Source: Methanoculleus sp. UBA374 (GTDB taxonomy: Archaea > Halobacteriota > Methanomicrobia > Methanomicrobiales > Methanoculleaceae). Taken from it: a DNA stretch of 26,900 nucleotides. The translations under genes were made by a program, and so were the position numbers. The DNA is taken from assembly GCA_002508705.1 (NCBI GenBank), contig DAYL01000012.1:1-26900 (forward strand), in the 5' to 3' direction. Below the pieces are notes generated by a model. That model was not told the origin of the DNA. It did no database searches and saw only the letters and a program-made list of their open reading frames with translations. Shown here piece by piece: positions 14,434 through 22,500 of the stretch. Numbering within the stretch: the stretch's first letter is position 1; each line of letters begins with the position of its first letter.

Positions 14434-15960
14434 ATGAGCGATACGGATAATCTCTGTTTTGACGCAACAAAGATCGATAAACTGCAAGAATTGCGTGAGC
14501 ACGGGGTGACGGCGTACCCCTATACGTTCGAACGCAAGGATACCGTCAGGGAGATCCGGGAGCGGTTCGCCGGGATCGGGCACGAGAAGAGCGCCGAAGA
14601 GGTCAGCACAGCGGGTCGCATCTACGTCGTCCGCCAGCACGGCAAGACGATCTTTGCGGACATGGGAGACTCGGACGGCAAGATCCAGCTCTACCTCCGG
14701 AAGAACGACCTCGGCGAGGAACAGTTCGACCTCTTCCGCCAGTACATCGACGCCGGGGACATCGTCGGCGTCGTCGGCCACGTCTTCCGGACGAAGATGG
14801 GGGAGATCACGATCTGGGTCGACCGGTTCGAGCTCCTCACGAAGTCGATCTGCCCCCTTCCCGAGAAGTTTCACGGGCTCAAGAACGTCGAGGCGCGCTA
14901 CCGGCAGCGCTACCTCGATCTTATTATGAATGAGGATAGCCGCGAGACGTTCCGGACCCGGAGCAGGATCATATCGCTCCTGCGCCAGTTCCTCTTCGAA
15001 CGGGACTACCTGGAGTTCGAGACCCCCACCCTGCAGCCGATCTACGGCGGCGCAAACGCCCGGCCGTTCACCACCCACCATCACGCCCTCGACCAGAAAC
15101 TCTACCTCCGGATCGCGCCGGAACTCTACCTCAAGCGTCTTGTCGTCGGCGGCTTCGACAAAGTCTTTGAGATCGCGAAAAACTTCAGGAACGAGGACAT
15201 CGACACCAACCACAACCCCGAGTTCTCGATGGTGGAGATCTACGAGGCCTACCGCGACTACAACGACATGATGGACCTCACCGAGGGCATCTTCTCCTAC
15301 CTCGTAGAGGAGGTGCACGGGAAGATTACGTGCTCGTTTGCCGGGCACGACCTGGACTTCGCCCGTCCCTGGCGCCGGCTCACCATGGAGGAAGCGGTGC
15401 GGGAGTACGCCGGGATCGACATCCACGCTCACAGCGTCGAAGAACTCCGTGCGTTCGGTCTCGCGCACTGCGTCGAAGGCTCTGAGAGCGCCGCGACCCG
15501 GGGCGAATTCCTGGCGCTCTTCTTCGATCATTTCGGCGAGAAGCACCTTATCCAGCCGACGTTCGTCTACGACTTCCCGATCGAGAACTCGCCGCTTGCA
15601 AAGAAGCACCGGGAGAAAGAGGGGCTGACGGAGCGGTTCGAACTCTTCATCGCCGGGATGGAGATGGCGAACGGCTTCTCGGAGTTGAACGACCCCCTCG
15701 ACCAGAAGGCCCGGCTCGAAGCGCAGGACGCCAAACGCCGCCGGGGCGACCTTGAAGCGCAGATGATCGACTACGACTTCATCAACGCGCTCGGCTACGG
15801 GATGCCCCCCACCGGCGGCGTCGGGATCGGCATCGACCGCCTGGTAATGCTTCTCACCGGCAAAGAATCCATCAAAGAAATCCTCCTCTTCCCCCAGATG
15901 AAGACCGCCTCCCCGGGCCAGAACGAGCCGGAACCCGGGCAGAACAACGGGGAAGAGTGA
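14434..15960 (+). CDS. lysS: Lysyl-tRNA synthetase, class II
   Basis: The 508-residue enzyme charges tRNA-Lys with lysine. An N-terminal OB-fold anticodon-binding domain (about 58-135; VSTAGRIYVVRQHGKTIFAD) is followed by the class II catalytic core. Motif 1 is near 155-200 (RYRQRYLDLI ... FETPTLQPIYGGANARPF). Motif 2 is FEIAKNFRNEDIDTNHNPEF (245-264). Motif 3 is GGVGIGIDRLVMLLTG near 461-476. The C-terminal acidic/Gln tail (SPGQNEPEPGQNNGEE) is an extension. The start has AAAGGAG 11-12 nt upstream. Many archaea use the unrelated class I enzyme, so class II here is consistent with only some methanogen groups. Confidence 0.96.
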   Translation: MSDTDNLCFDATKIDKLQELREHGVTAYPYTFERKDTVREIRERFAGIGHEKSAEEVSTAGRIYVVRQHGKTIFADMGDSDGKIQLYLRKNDLGEEQFDLFRQYIDAGDIVGVVGHVFRTKMGEITIWVDRFELLTKSICPLPEKFHGLKNVEARYRQRYLDLIMNEDSRETFRTRSRIISLLRQFLFERDYLEFETPTLQPIYGGANARPFTTHHHALDQKLYLRIAPELYLKRLVVGGFDKVFEIAKNFRNEDIDTNHNPEFSMVEIYEAYRDYNDMMDLTEGIFSYLVEEVHGKITCSFAGHDLDFARPWRRLTMEEAVREYAGIDIHAHSVEELRAFGLAHCVEGSESAATRGEFLALFFDHFGEKHLIQPTFVYDFPIENSPLAKKHREKEGLTERFELFIAGMEMANGFSELNDPLDQKARLEAQDAKRRRGDLEAQMIDYDFINALGYGMPPTGGVGIGIDRLVMLLTGKESIKEILLFPQMKTASPGQNEPEPGQNNGEE

Positions 15961-15972
15961 CCGCTCACGGCA

Positions 15973-16167
15973 ATGAACGGACAGAACCGGGCCGCCATTC
16001 ATCCCGGTATGACGGTTGATATCGTGCTCAAACGCGACCAGCGGACCGGGAAACGCACCCGGGGCGTTGTCGCCGAGATCCTGACGAACTCCTCCTTTCA
16101 CCCGCACGGGATCAAGGTGTGGCTCCAGGACGGGAGGGTCGGGCGGGTGCAGGAGATCGTCGGGTGA
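15973..16167 (+). CDS. YwbE-family small protein
   Basis: The product is 64 residues. The pattern IHPGMTVDIVLKRDQRTGKR, then TRGVVAEILTNSSFHPHGIK and VWLQDGRVGRVQEI, is the whole YwbE/DUF2196 domain, a short KOW/SH3-like beta fold of unknown role. It starts 12 bp after lysS on the same strand, so it is probably co-transcribed. The start lacks a strong ribosome site. Coupling to lysS translation is likely. Confidence 0.88.
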   Translation: MNGQNRAAIHPGMTVDIVLKRDQRTGKRTRGVVAEILTNSSFHPHGIKVWLQDGRVGRVQEIVG

Positions 16168-16180
16168 GGCACGCCGGCCC

Positions 16181-18094
16181 TCAATCGGCCTTCCGGAGCG
16201 TAAACCGGATCGCCGCGCCGCACCCCGGGCGGCCGGGAACCCGATCGTCCGCCCGGACCCTACCACCGTAACGTTCAACGAGCATCCGGCAGATGTAGAG
16301 CCCGAGGCCCCGACCACTCTTCTCGCCGCCCCCGCCGCTGAATCGATTGAAAAGGTCCGGTTTCATCGCGTCGGGGATGCCCGGACCGTTATCCTCGACC
16401 GAGACCTCGACCTCCGTCCCCCGCTCCTCGACCCGGACGGCGATCCGCCCCCGGGGTCCGGCAAACTTCTCCGCGTTGCCGATGAGGTTGGTGAAGATCT
16501 CACAGAGGAGGTCGTCCCCCATCACCCGGGCGTCCGTTCCTGCGTAGGTGATCCGCACATCCGGATAGTGCTCGATCTCCGCCCGGATAACGGGGTCGAG
16601 AGCGACCGGTTCAAGAACGGCGGCCTCTTCCCGGATCTGCCTGATGGTATTGACGTTCCGGATGATCTCGACGCTCTTTCCGAGGCTGTTGTGCACCTTC
16701 TCGATATAACTCCGGGGTTCCCCCTCGAGTTCCTCCATGAGGAGGTCCGTATAAAGACCGGCAGTGTTGGTGGCGTTCTTGATATCGTGTGTCATGATAT
16801 CCAGATAGAGGTTTGCCTTCTCGGTCGAGTTCTGCAGTTCCGCCGTACGCGCGTCGACCTGCTCCTCCAGGTTCTCGCTGTACTCGCGGATCGTCTCTTC
16901 CGACTCCTTGAGCCTTTCAATTCCTGCTTTAAGGCCCGCAACCATCGTGTTGATGCTCCGTTCGAGTTGCATCACCTCGCGTGTCGCCGAGACCCGGATC
17001 GTATGGTCGAGGTCCCCCTGTGCAATAGCATCGACGTCGTCGACGATCTCCTCCAGGGGACGGGTGAGGCGGCGGGCCGCGAAGAAGATGATCCCGCTGC
17101 AAAAAACAATGGCAAGGACGGCAACGGCAGCACGGTAATAGAGCACCCGGTCAAGCTGACTCTGTATGAGGTCCATATTGTAGGTGAGTTCAACAACGAC
17201 GCTCGGGTCCGATGGATAATCCGGGTCTTTCAGGTCGACGAAGAGGTAGCGGATCTGTCTCCCGTTCTCCCGGTCCTGCACCTCGTAATCTTTCCGGCCG
17301 GGGACGATTGTCCCGGTGACGAGGTCCCGTGTTTCGGGACCGGGAGGCTCGCCAGTCTCCCCAACAGCATTTCCGAAGATGTCATAAACACGGATCGATT
17401 CGAGGTATGGGTTTAAGGCAATATACTCCTGCATGCTCTCCTGTGAACGCAGCCGGTCCCGCTCCGCCGCGAACGCATCCGGCACGAACCCGAGTTCAAG
17501 GAGATAACGGTGATCCGGGGTGGGCATATAAGCGTACTTCCGGACCAGCCCGGTTGCGGGCTCATAGACCACACGGTCGGGAGAGAAGTCGTCCCCGAGG
17601 CGCATCCGGGTGATCTCGGCATGGAAGCCCGGAACATTCCTGAAATCGAGACCGCGGTCGGGGGAATAGGTGGTGTACTCGATCACCCCCGACTCGTTGA
17701 TGACGTAGAGGTCCATCTCGCCCCTGAGTTGCCCTTTAAGTGCGGTCAGATCCATCCTCGACGGGTCCCTTCCCGCCCGCTCGTACTCCCGCAGAAAAAG
17801 TGAAAACCCATCCTGCAGCCTTTCGTTGAGGGAATCGTCAAAGAGTTTGAGACCGGTGTCTATGTCCGTAACCGATTCCCGAATGCTCTTTTCGGTGACG
17901 ATCTGCAGGGTGTTGAGATCGGAGGTCATCCTCTCCTCGGCCTGAATATAGTCGTAAGCCGAGAGAAGGCTGATGGCGGGGATGACGATGAGGAGGATAG
18001 CTACGATAAGGGTGGATGTAAACGGCCGTTCGTCCCGATCGGGTCTGCGATCACTCATCATAAGCACGCGGTCATGCGAGAGAGGAGGGGACAT
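16181..18094 (-). CDS. Membrane sensor histidine kinase 1 (Cache-HAMP-kinase)
   Basis: The product is 637 residues. A membrane helix lies at about 28-48 and an external Cache-like sensor at about 50-315 (MDLYVINESGVIEYTTYSPD; YAYMPTPDHRYLLELG at 187-202). A second helix at about 320-340 is followed by HAMP (RPLEEIVDDVDAIAQGDLDH) and a coiled coil to about 425. The phospho-acceptor helix reads DIMTHDIKNATN with H436. The ATPase domain has N-box NLIGNAEKF (N540), G1 EDNGPGI and G2 GRGLGLYI (594-601). It lacks PAS and receiver domains. It is a paralogue of the two genes upstream. ATG 18094 lacks a clear ribosome site, and Met12/Met13 are alternatives. A 155-bp gap with a palindrome separates it from kinase 2, so it may have its own promoter. 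Confidence 0.9.
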   Translation of the reverse strand: MSPPLSHDRVLMMSDRRPDRDERPFTSTLIVAILLIVIPAISLLSAYDYIQAEERMTSDLNTLQIVTEKSIRESVTDIDTGLKLFDDSLNERLQDGFSLFLREYERAGRDPSRMDLTALKGQLRGEMDLYVINESGVIEYTTYSPDRGLDFRNVPGFHAEITRMRLGDDFSPDRVVYEPATGLVRKYAYMPTPDHRYLLELGFVPDAFAAERDRLRSQESMQEYIALNPYLESIRVYDIFGNAVGETGEPPGPETRDLVTGTIVPGRKDYEVQDRENGRQIRYLFVDLKDPDYPSDPSVVVELTYNMDLIQSQLDRVLYYRAAVAVLAIVFCSGIIFFAARRLTRPLEEIVDDVDAIAQGDLDHTIRVSATREVMQLERSINTMVAGLKAGIERLKESEETIREYSENLEEQVDARTAELQNSTEKANLYLDIMTHDIKNATNTAGLYTDLLMEELEGEPRSYIEKVHNSLGKSVEIIRNVNTIRQIREEAAVLEPVALDPVIRAEIEHYPDVRITYAGTDARVMGDDLLCEIFTNLIGNAEKFAGPRGRIAVRVEERGTEVEVSVEDNGPGIPDAMKPDLFNRFSGGGGEKSGRGLGLYICRMLVERYGGRVRADDRVPGRPGCGAAIRFTLRKAD

Positions 18095-18153
18095 GCGGCC
18101 GACCGACCGGCGGAGTTGCGCAAGGTCGGGCCGCTACCCCGGATTGTGTTCAT

Positions 18154-18168
18154 CCCCATTAAATGGGG
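18154..18168. promoter_or_regulatory. Palindrome upstream of kinase 1, possible operator
   Basis: CCCCATTAAATGGGG is a perfect 7-bp inverted repeat around one central base, 60 bp before the kinase 1 start. Its AT centre and position in the only sizeable gap within the kinase cluster suggest a protein-binding site, although a short hairpin is also possible. Confidence 0.3.
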
Positions 18169-18249
18169 TACCCTGACAGAGGTCATTTAGGGAGATGTCA
18201 CCCAATCTTAAATCTTCGCGATCAGGAGGGCAAACGGATCGAGCGGCCG

Positions 18250-20088
18250 CTACTCCGCCGGCGCCTTCACAAGCGAGAAGCGAATGACTGTACCCAGTTC
18301 AGGGCTGCCGGGGACACGGTCGTCCACCCGGATCGTTCCGCCGTAACGCTCAACGAGCATCCGACAGATGTAGAGCCCGAGCCCGGCTCCGGCAAGCGCC
18401 CCCTCTCCCTTCCGGAAGCGCCCGAAAAGCGACGCCTTCACCGCATCAGCGATCCCAGGTCCGGTATCCTCGACCGAGACCAGGACCCCCTCTCCGCGCT
18501 CCTCGACCCGGACGGTAATCTCGACCTCAGGACCGCCGAATTTCACGGCGTTTCCGAAAAGATTTGCAAAGACTTCGGAGAGGAGGTCGTCAGCGAGGAC
18601 GGTGACCGGGCGGCCCTCGTATCGGATCCGGACCGCAGGGTGGTCTTCCATCTGTGTCCGGATCACCCGGTCGAGGTCTACCCGGGTCAGGGCTGCCCGG
18701 CTCTCCCTCGCTCTCTGGAGCGTCGCCACGCTCCCGATGATCCCGGAACCCCGTTCAAGCCGGGAGAGCATCTTCTTAGCCATCTCCTGCCGCTCCCCCG
18801 TGAGTGCATCGACGAGGAGGCGTGTATACCCTATAGCGATGGTGTTTGCGTTGTTGATGTCGTGGACCATGATGTCCAGAAAGAGGGTTGCCGCCTGGTT
18901 GGACTCCTCAAGCGCGGCCGTCCGTTCCCGGACCAGATCCTCAAGGTGGGTGCCGTACTGCCGTAACGCCTCCTCCGACGCACGGAGACGCCGGATATGC
19001 TCTTTCAGGGAATCGACCAGGGTCTCGATGCTCTCTGAGAGGTGGACAAATTCGGTCCCGACGGATACCCGGATCCGGTGATCGAGGTCTCCGCGGGCGA
19101 TGATGTTGACGTCGTCGACGATCAATTGTACGGAACGGGTGATCTGCCGTGAGACCTGATACGCAATGCAGCAGGCGGCGAGGCCAGCGATGACCGCGAG
19201 AAGGGCGTGGTTAAACCGCATCTCCGCAAGCCGGGCATCAAGAGGAGCGGTAGTATAGGAGAGCTCGACGACCCGGCTCACGTCCGAGAGGCTGTCGGGA
19301 GTGGAGAGATCGACGAGGATGTAGCGGGTGAACCGCCCTTTCGCTGTATCGGCCAACGTTCGCTCCCGTTTTTCTTCATAGACCGCCAGGGCAATGGCGT
19401 TTATTGCGACAGGGTCCGTCGGGCTCTCCGAGTCGGTCACGTTGACGGGCCTCCCGTAGCAGTCAAAGATCCGGATCTCTGCAAGCGACGGGTTCAACCG
19501 CATCAGGTTCTCTTTGAGGGTCTGATACTTGGGATCGAACCGATCGGCCCCGGTCGAACTACAGACGAGCCCGAGCTCGAAGAGGTAGCGGTGATCGGGG
19601 GAGGGCATGTATGCGTACTTCCGCAACACGCCGCCCGCCGGCTCTACCACGACCCGATCCGCCGCAAACGCATCGCCGAGCCGGACATCCGTAATCCGGT
19701 TGTAGAAGTAGGGTATCTTCCGAAAATCAAGACCAAGGTCCGGAAGGTAGGTGGTGTACTCGATGACACCCGAGTCATTGATGACGTAAACATCCATATC
19801 CCCCCCGAGCTCCTCCTTGACCCGGGAAAGGTCCATTGCCGCCGGGTCTCTTCCCGCCCGTTCGTACTCGGCAAGGACCGGACTGAACCCCTCCTCCATC
19901 CGCCGGTCCAGCGTATCGTCGAAGAGTTTCAACCCCGCATCAACATACGTTATCGATTGAACGACACCCTTCTCCGTCTGCTCCCGAAGCAGGCCTTCTT
20001 CGGCGATTAACGCGTCTGTAACCTGCTGATAGTCCTGGATCGAGGTAAGCCCGATAACCGGGAGCACGATCAGGATCATGGTGAGCAT
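18250..20088 (-). CDS. Membrane sensor histidine kinase 2 (apparent N-terminal frameshift)
   Basis: The product is 612 residues from ATG 20088. The architecture is as in kinase 1: Cache-like sensor (MDVYVINDSGVIEYTTYLPD; YAYMPSPDHRYLFELG), second helix at about 293-312, HAMP (VDDVNIIARGDLDHRIRV), acceptor helix DIMVHDINNAN (H409), N-box NLFGNAVKF (N513), G1 EDTGPGI and G2 GAGLGLYI. ATG 20088 has no ribosome site and gives a first helix with no preceding cytosolic residues. An ATG at 20146, overlapping the kinase 3 stop (ATGGATAA) and preceded by GGGGGGCG, reads MDNGGGRQRWEAPPF and would join SIHLMLTMILIV of this frame if one base near 20100 were removed. The joined N-terminus then resembles that of kinase 1. 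This is a real frameshift or a sequencing error. Confidence 0.85.
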   Translation of the reverse strand: MLTMILIVLPVIGLTSIQDYQQVTDALIAEEGLLREQTEKGVVQSITYVDAGLKLFDDTLDRRMEEGFSPVLAEYERAGRDPAAMDLSRVKEELGGDMDVYVINDSGVIEYTTYLPDLGLDFRKIPYFYNRITDVRLGDAFAADRVVVEPAGGVLRKYAYMPSPDHRYLFELGLVCSSTGADRFDPKYQTLKENLMRLNPSLAEIRIFDCYGRPVNVTDSESPTDPVAINAIALAVYEEKRERTLADTAKGRFTRYILVDLSTPDSLSDVSRVVELSYTTAPLDARLAEMRFNHALLAVIAGLAACCIAYQVSRQITRSVQLIVDDVNIIARGDLDHRIRVSVGTEFVHLSESIETLVDSLKEHIRRLRASEEALRQYGTHLEDLVRERTAALEESNQAATLFLDIMVHDINNANTIAIGYTRLLVDALTGERQEMAKKMLSRLERGSGIIGSVATLQRARESRAALTRVDLDRVIRTQMEDHPAVRIRYEGRPVTVLADDLLSEVFANLFGNAVKFGGPEVEITVRVEERGEGVLVSVEDTGPGIADAVKASLFGRFRKGEGALAGAGLGLYICRMLVERYGGTIRVDDRVPGSPELGTVIRFSLVKAPAE

Positions 20089-20138
20089 GAGATGTATGCT
20101 GAAACGGTGGGGCCTCCCACCGTTGCCGCCCGCCGCCG

Positions 20139-22037
20139 TTATCCATCGCCCCCCGATTTGACCTGCCTGAGCGTAAAGCGGATGGCTGCACCCAGCTCAG
20201 GACTGCCAGGGACCCGGTCGTCAGCCCGGATCGCCCCGTCGTAACGTGATACAAGCATCCGGCAGATGTAGAGGCCGAGCCCGGTTCCAGCCATTCCATG
20301 CGTTCCCCGGTGCAGCCGCTCAAAAAGTTGCGGCTTTACGGCATCAGGGATCCCGGGCCCGGTATCTTCGACCGAAACCAGGACATCTTCCCCGTGCTCC
20401 TCAACCCGGACGGTAATCTCGACCTCAGGGCCGCCGAACTTCACGGCGTTTCCGAAAAGGTTCGCAAAGACTTCGGAGAGGAGGTCGTCGGCGAAGATGA
20501 CGGCCGTAGTTCCGCTATAGGTTATCCGGGAACCGGGAGACCGCTCGATCTCGCGCCTGATGAGCGGATCGAGGTCGATCGGCCTGAGCGACCGTGCACC
20601 TCCCTGGATATACTGAATGGTGTTGACGTTGCGTACGATCTCGATGCTCTTTGTAAGCCCCATTCTCGCTTTCCTGAGCAACTCAGCCTCAGGCTCTCCC
20701 GCAAGGTCGGCCTCCAGCATTTCCGCGTAGAGGCTTGCAGTGTTGTTGGCGTTGTTGATGTCATGCCCTATGATGTCCAGATAGAGGGTGGTCAGCCGGT
20801 TGGACTCCGCAAGATCGGCTGTCCGCTCCCGGACCAGTTCTTCGAGGGCATGGCTGTGCCGGACGATCTCCCCCTCCGATTCCCGGAGTTTCCGGAGGGT
20901 CTCCTTTAAGGATGCAACCATCGCCGATATGCTCTCTCCGAGGAGCACGAACTCCTCAGCGCCGCCCACCCGAATCGGGTGATCCAGGTTGACGCGGGCG
21001 ACAGCATCAACGTCCTCGACGAGGGTGTGGAGCGGCCGCGTCAGGTGGTGCGTGGCAAGGACCGAGAAGCAGCCGATACAGAGGATCGCGATGAACAGGG
21101 CGCTCATATGCTGCCCGAATATTTCGACAAGTTTTGCCTCGGTGGCCCTCGTGTTGTAGGTCAGTTCAACAACCAGACTCGGGTCCGACGGATAATCGAT
21201 GTCCATCAGATCGACGAAGACGTACCGGGTCAGCTCGCCTGCGGTAGCGTTCTCCACCTCGAACGTGCCCCTCTCCCGGTACGCCCGCTGGACCATAGCC
21301 AGGCTGTAGTCATCATCGGGGTGCGCTTCACCGACGATCCGTGTCCCCAGACAGTTAAAGATCCGGATCTCCTGGATCCCCGGGTCCAGGTTCACCAGTT
21401 CCCGGACTGCGTCCCCGTAATTCAGCGCCGTGCGGTACTCCCGAAATTTCGACTCTGCAAGGCCGATCTCGAAGAGGTAACGGTGGTCGGGAGAGGGCAT
21501 ATAGGCATACTTCCGGAGTTCGCCGGTGGAGATGGTGGAGACGACTCGATCCGCCACAAACGCATCGCCAAGCCGAATTTCCGTGATCCGGTCGTAGAAA
21601 TAGGGAATTTTACTGAAATCGAGGCCGAGGTCCGGAGGGTAGGTGGTGTACTCGACGACGCCTCGGGCGTTGATGACGTAGACGTCCATCTCACCCCCGA
21701 GTTCCCCCTTGACCCGGGAAAGGTCCATCGCCGCCGGGTCTCCTCCCGCCCGTTCGTATTCGGCAAGGACCAGGTCGAACCCTGTCTTCATTCGTTGATT
21801 TAACGTATCGTCGAAGAGCTTCAACCCTGCGTCAACAAGAGTCACCGAGAGGACAACGCCGGACTCGGTCTGGTCCTGGAACTCCCCGGCATTCTCCTTG
21901 AGTTCCTGCGTGATCCCCCGGAAATCGACTACCGAGATCAGGCAGATGACGGTCCCCATCGTGAGCAGCATGGCAAGCAACAGGTAGACCTCGAGCGAGA
22001 GTGCCGGAGACGGCCGAGCCTGTTTGCCTGCTGTCAC
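20139..22037 (-). CDS. Membrane sensor histidine kinase 3 (Cache-HAMP-kinase)
   Basis: The product is 632 residues from GTG 22037, with CGGGGATG upstream and an in-frame stop just before the start. The first helix is at about 16-37, the Cache-like sensor at about 40-305 (MDVYVINARGVVEYTTYPPD; YAYMPSPDHRYLFEIG) and the second helix at about 311-328. HAMP (RPLHTLVEDVDAVARVNLDH) is followed by acceptor helix DIIGHDINNANN (H425), N-box NLFGNAVKF (N530), G1 EDTGPGI and G2 GTGLGLYI. It is first in the kinase cluster, with its stop touching the likely original start of kinase 2. Long stretches of the ATPase domain are nearly identical to kinase 2. The signal and output partner are unknown. Confidence 0.92.
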   Translation of the reverse strand: MTAGKQARPSPALSLEVYLLLAMLLTMGTVICLISVVDFRGITQELKENAGEFQDQTESGVVLSVTLVDAGLKLFDDTLNQRMKTGFDLVLAEYERAGGDPAAMDLSRVKGELGGEMDVYVINARGVVEYTTYPPDLGLDFSKIPYFYDRITEIRLGDAFVADRVVSTISTGELRKYAYMPSPDHRYLFEIGLAESKFREYRTALNYGDAVRELVNLDPGIQEIRIFNCLGTRIVGEAHPDDDYSLAMVQRAYRERGTFEVENATAGELTRYVFVDLMDIDYPSDPSLVVELTYNTRATEAKLVEIFGQHMSALFIAILCIGCFSVLATHHLTRPLHTLVEDVDAVARVNLDHPIRVGGAEEFVLLGESISAMVASLKETLRKLRESEGEIVRHSHALEELVRERTADLAESNRLTTLYLDIIGHDINNANNTASLYAEMLEADLAGEPEAELLRKARMGLTKSIEIVRNVNTIQYIQGGARSLRPIDLDPLIRREIERSPGSRITYSGTTAVIFADDLLSEVFANLFGNAVKFGGPEVEITVRVEEHGEDVLVSVEDTGPGIPDAVKPQLFERLHRGTHGMAGTGLGLYICRMLVSRYDGAIRADDRVPGSPELGAAIRFTLRQVKSGGDG

Positions 22038-22500
22038 TCAGACATCCCCGTTTCCATATGTGGTCAATCTCCCGGCCAGAATAACTTCCCAAAGGTGAGT
22101 CGGCTTGGGGTTATTTAACATGACCGATTTTAACAGGGATGTCCCAAAACAATCCAGGTCCAAAAAAGCCACAAAACCAGGAATAAACAGGTTTTTAGGC
22201 CAAAAATCCATCTCCGGCAAATGGATGCCGGGACCACCGCCACCGTGCCCTGCGGGAGGCCGGGAACGGCTTTGAAACATGAACGATAGCGAGCGGGGGC
22301 AATATACTGCTGCAGTCTGACGCTCGCTCCCGACAGAGAAGTTACAGGACAACCGAAACGGAAGGGCAGAAATCTGCCATAATTATGCCTCCCGGGAAAC
22401 CGAATGCCAGGGATACCGAAGTCCCGCGAGATGACGAAAAACAGAGAATGGCGGGGCCGTAGGTCGGCCCCGGACGTATCGTTCGGATGACACGGTGATT
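22038..22500. other. Intergenic region between thermosome and kinase cluster
   Basis: No convincing gene was found. Read on minus, it begins with the thermosome terminator. A perfect 8-bp inverted repeat follows (AGCGAGCG 22288-22295 / CGCTCGCT 22321-22328) enclosing a TATATTG-like element. Then comes an AT-rich block (about 22110-22215) with several A or T runs and two CCAGG/CCTGG sites. TGTTAAATAACC near 22112-22123 could be box A for kinase 3, with a ~60-nt leader. A 104-codon frame here has poor codon use and ends at the kinase 3 start, so it is not called. Confidence 0.45.
22453..22471 (-). terminator. Hairpin and T-tract after the thermosome gene
   Basis: GGGGCCG-ACCTA-CGGCCCC on minus is a perfect 7-bp stem with a 5-nt loop, about 30 bp after the thermosome stop. 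It is followed 10 bases later by TTTTT. This looks like an intrinsic-style terminator. In archaea the T-run is the active part. Confidence 0.6.

Noticed and set aside
14326..16317. 663-codon minus frame over lysS
   Set aside because: It is antisense to lysyl-tRNA synthetase, with no recognisable motif.
22038..22352. 104-codon minus frame before kinase 3
   Set aside because: It shows no ribosome site and atypical codon use, crosses the AT-rich promoter-like block, and ends inside the kinase 3 ribosome-site region.
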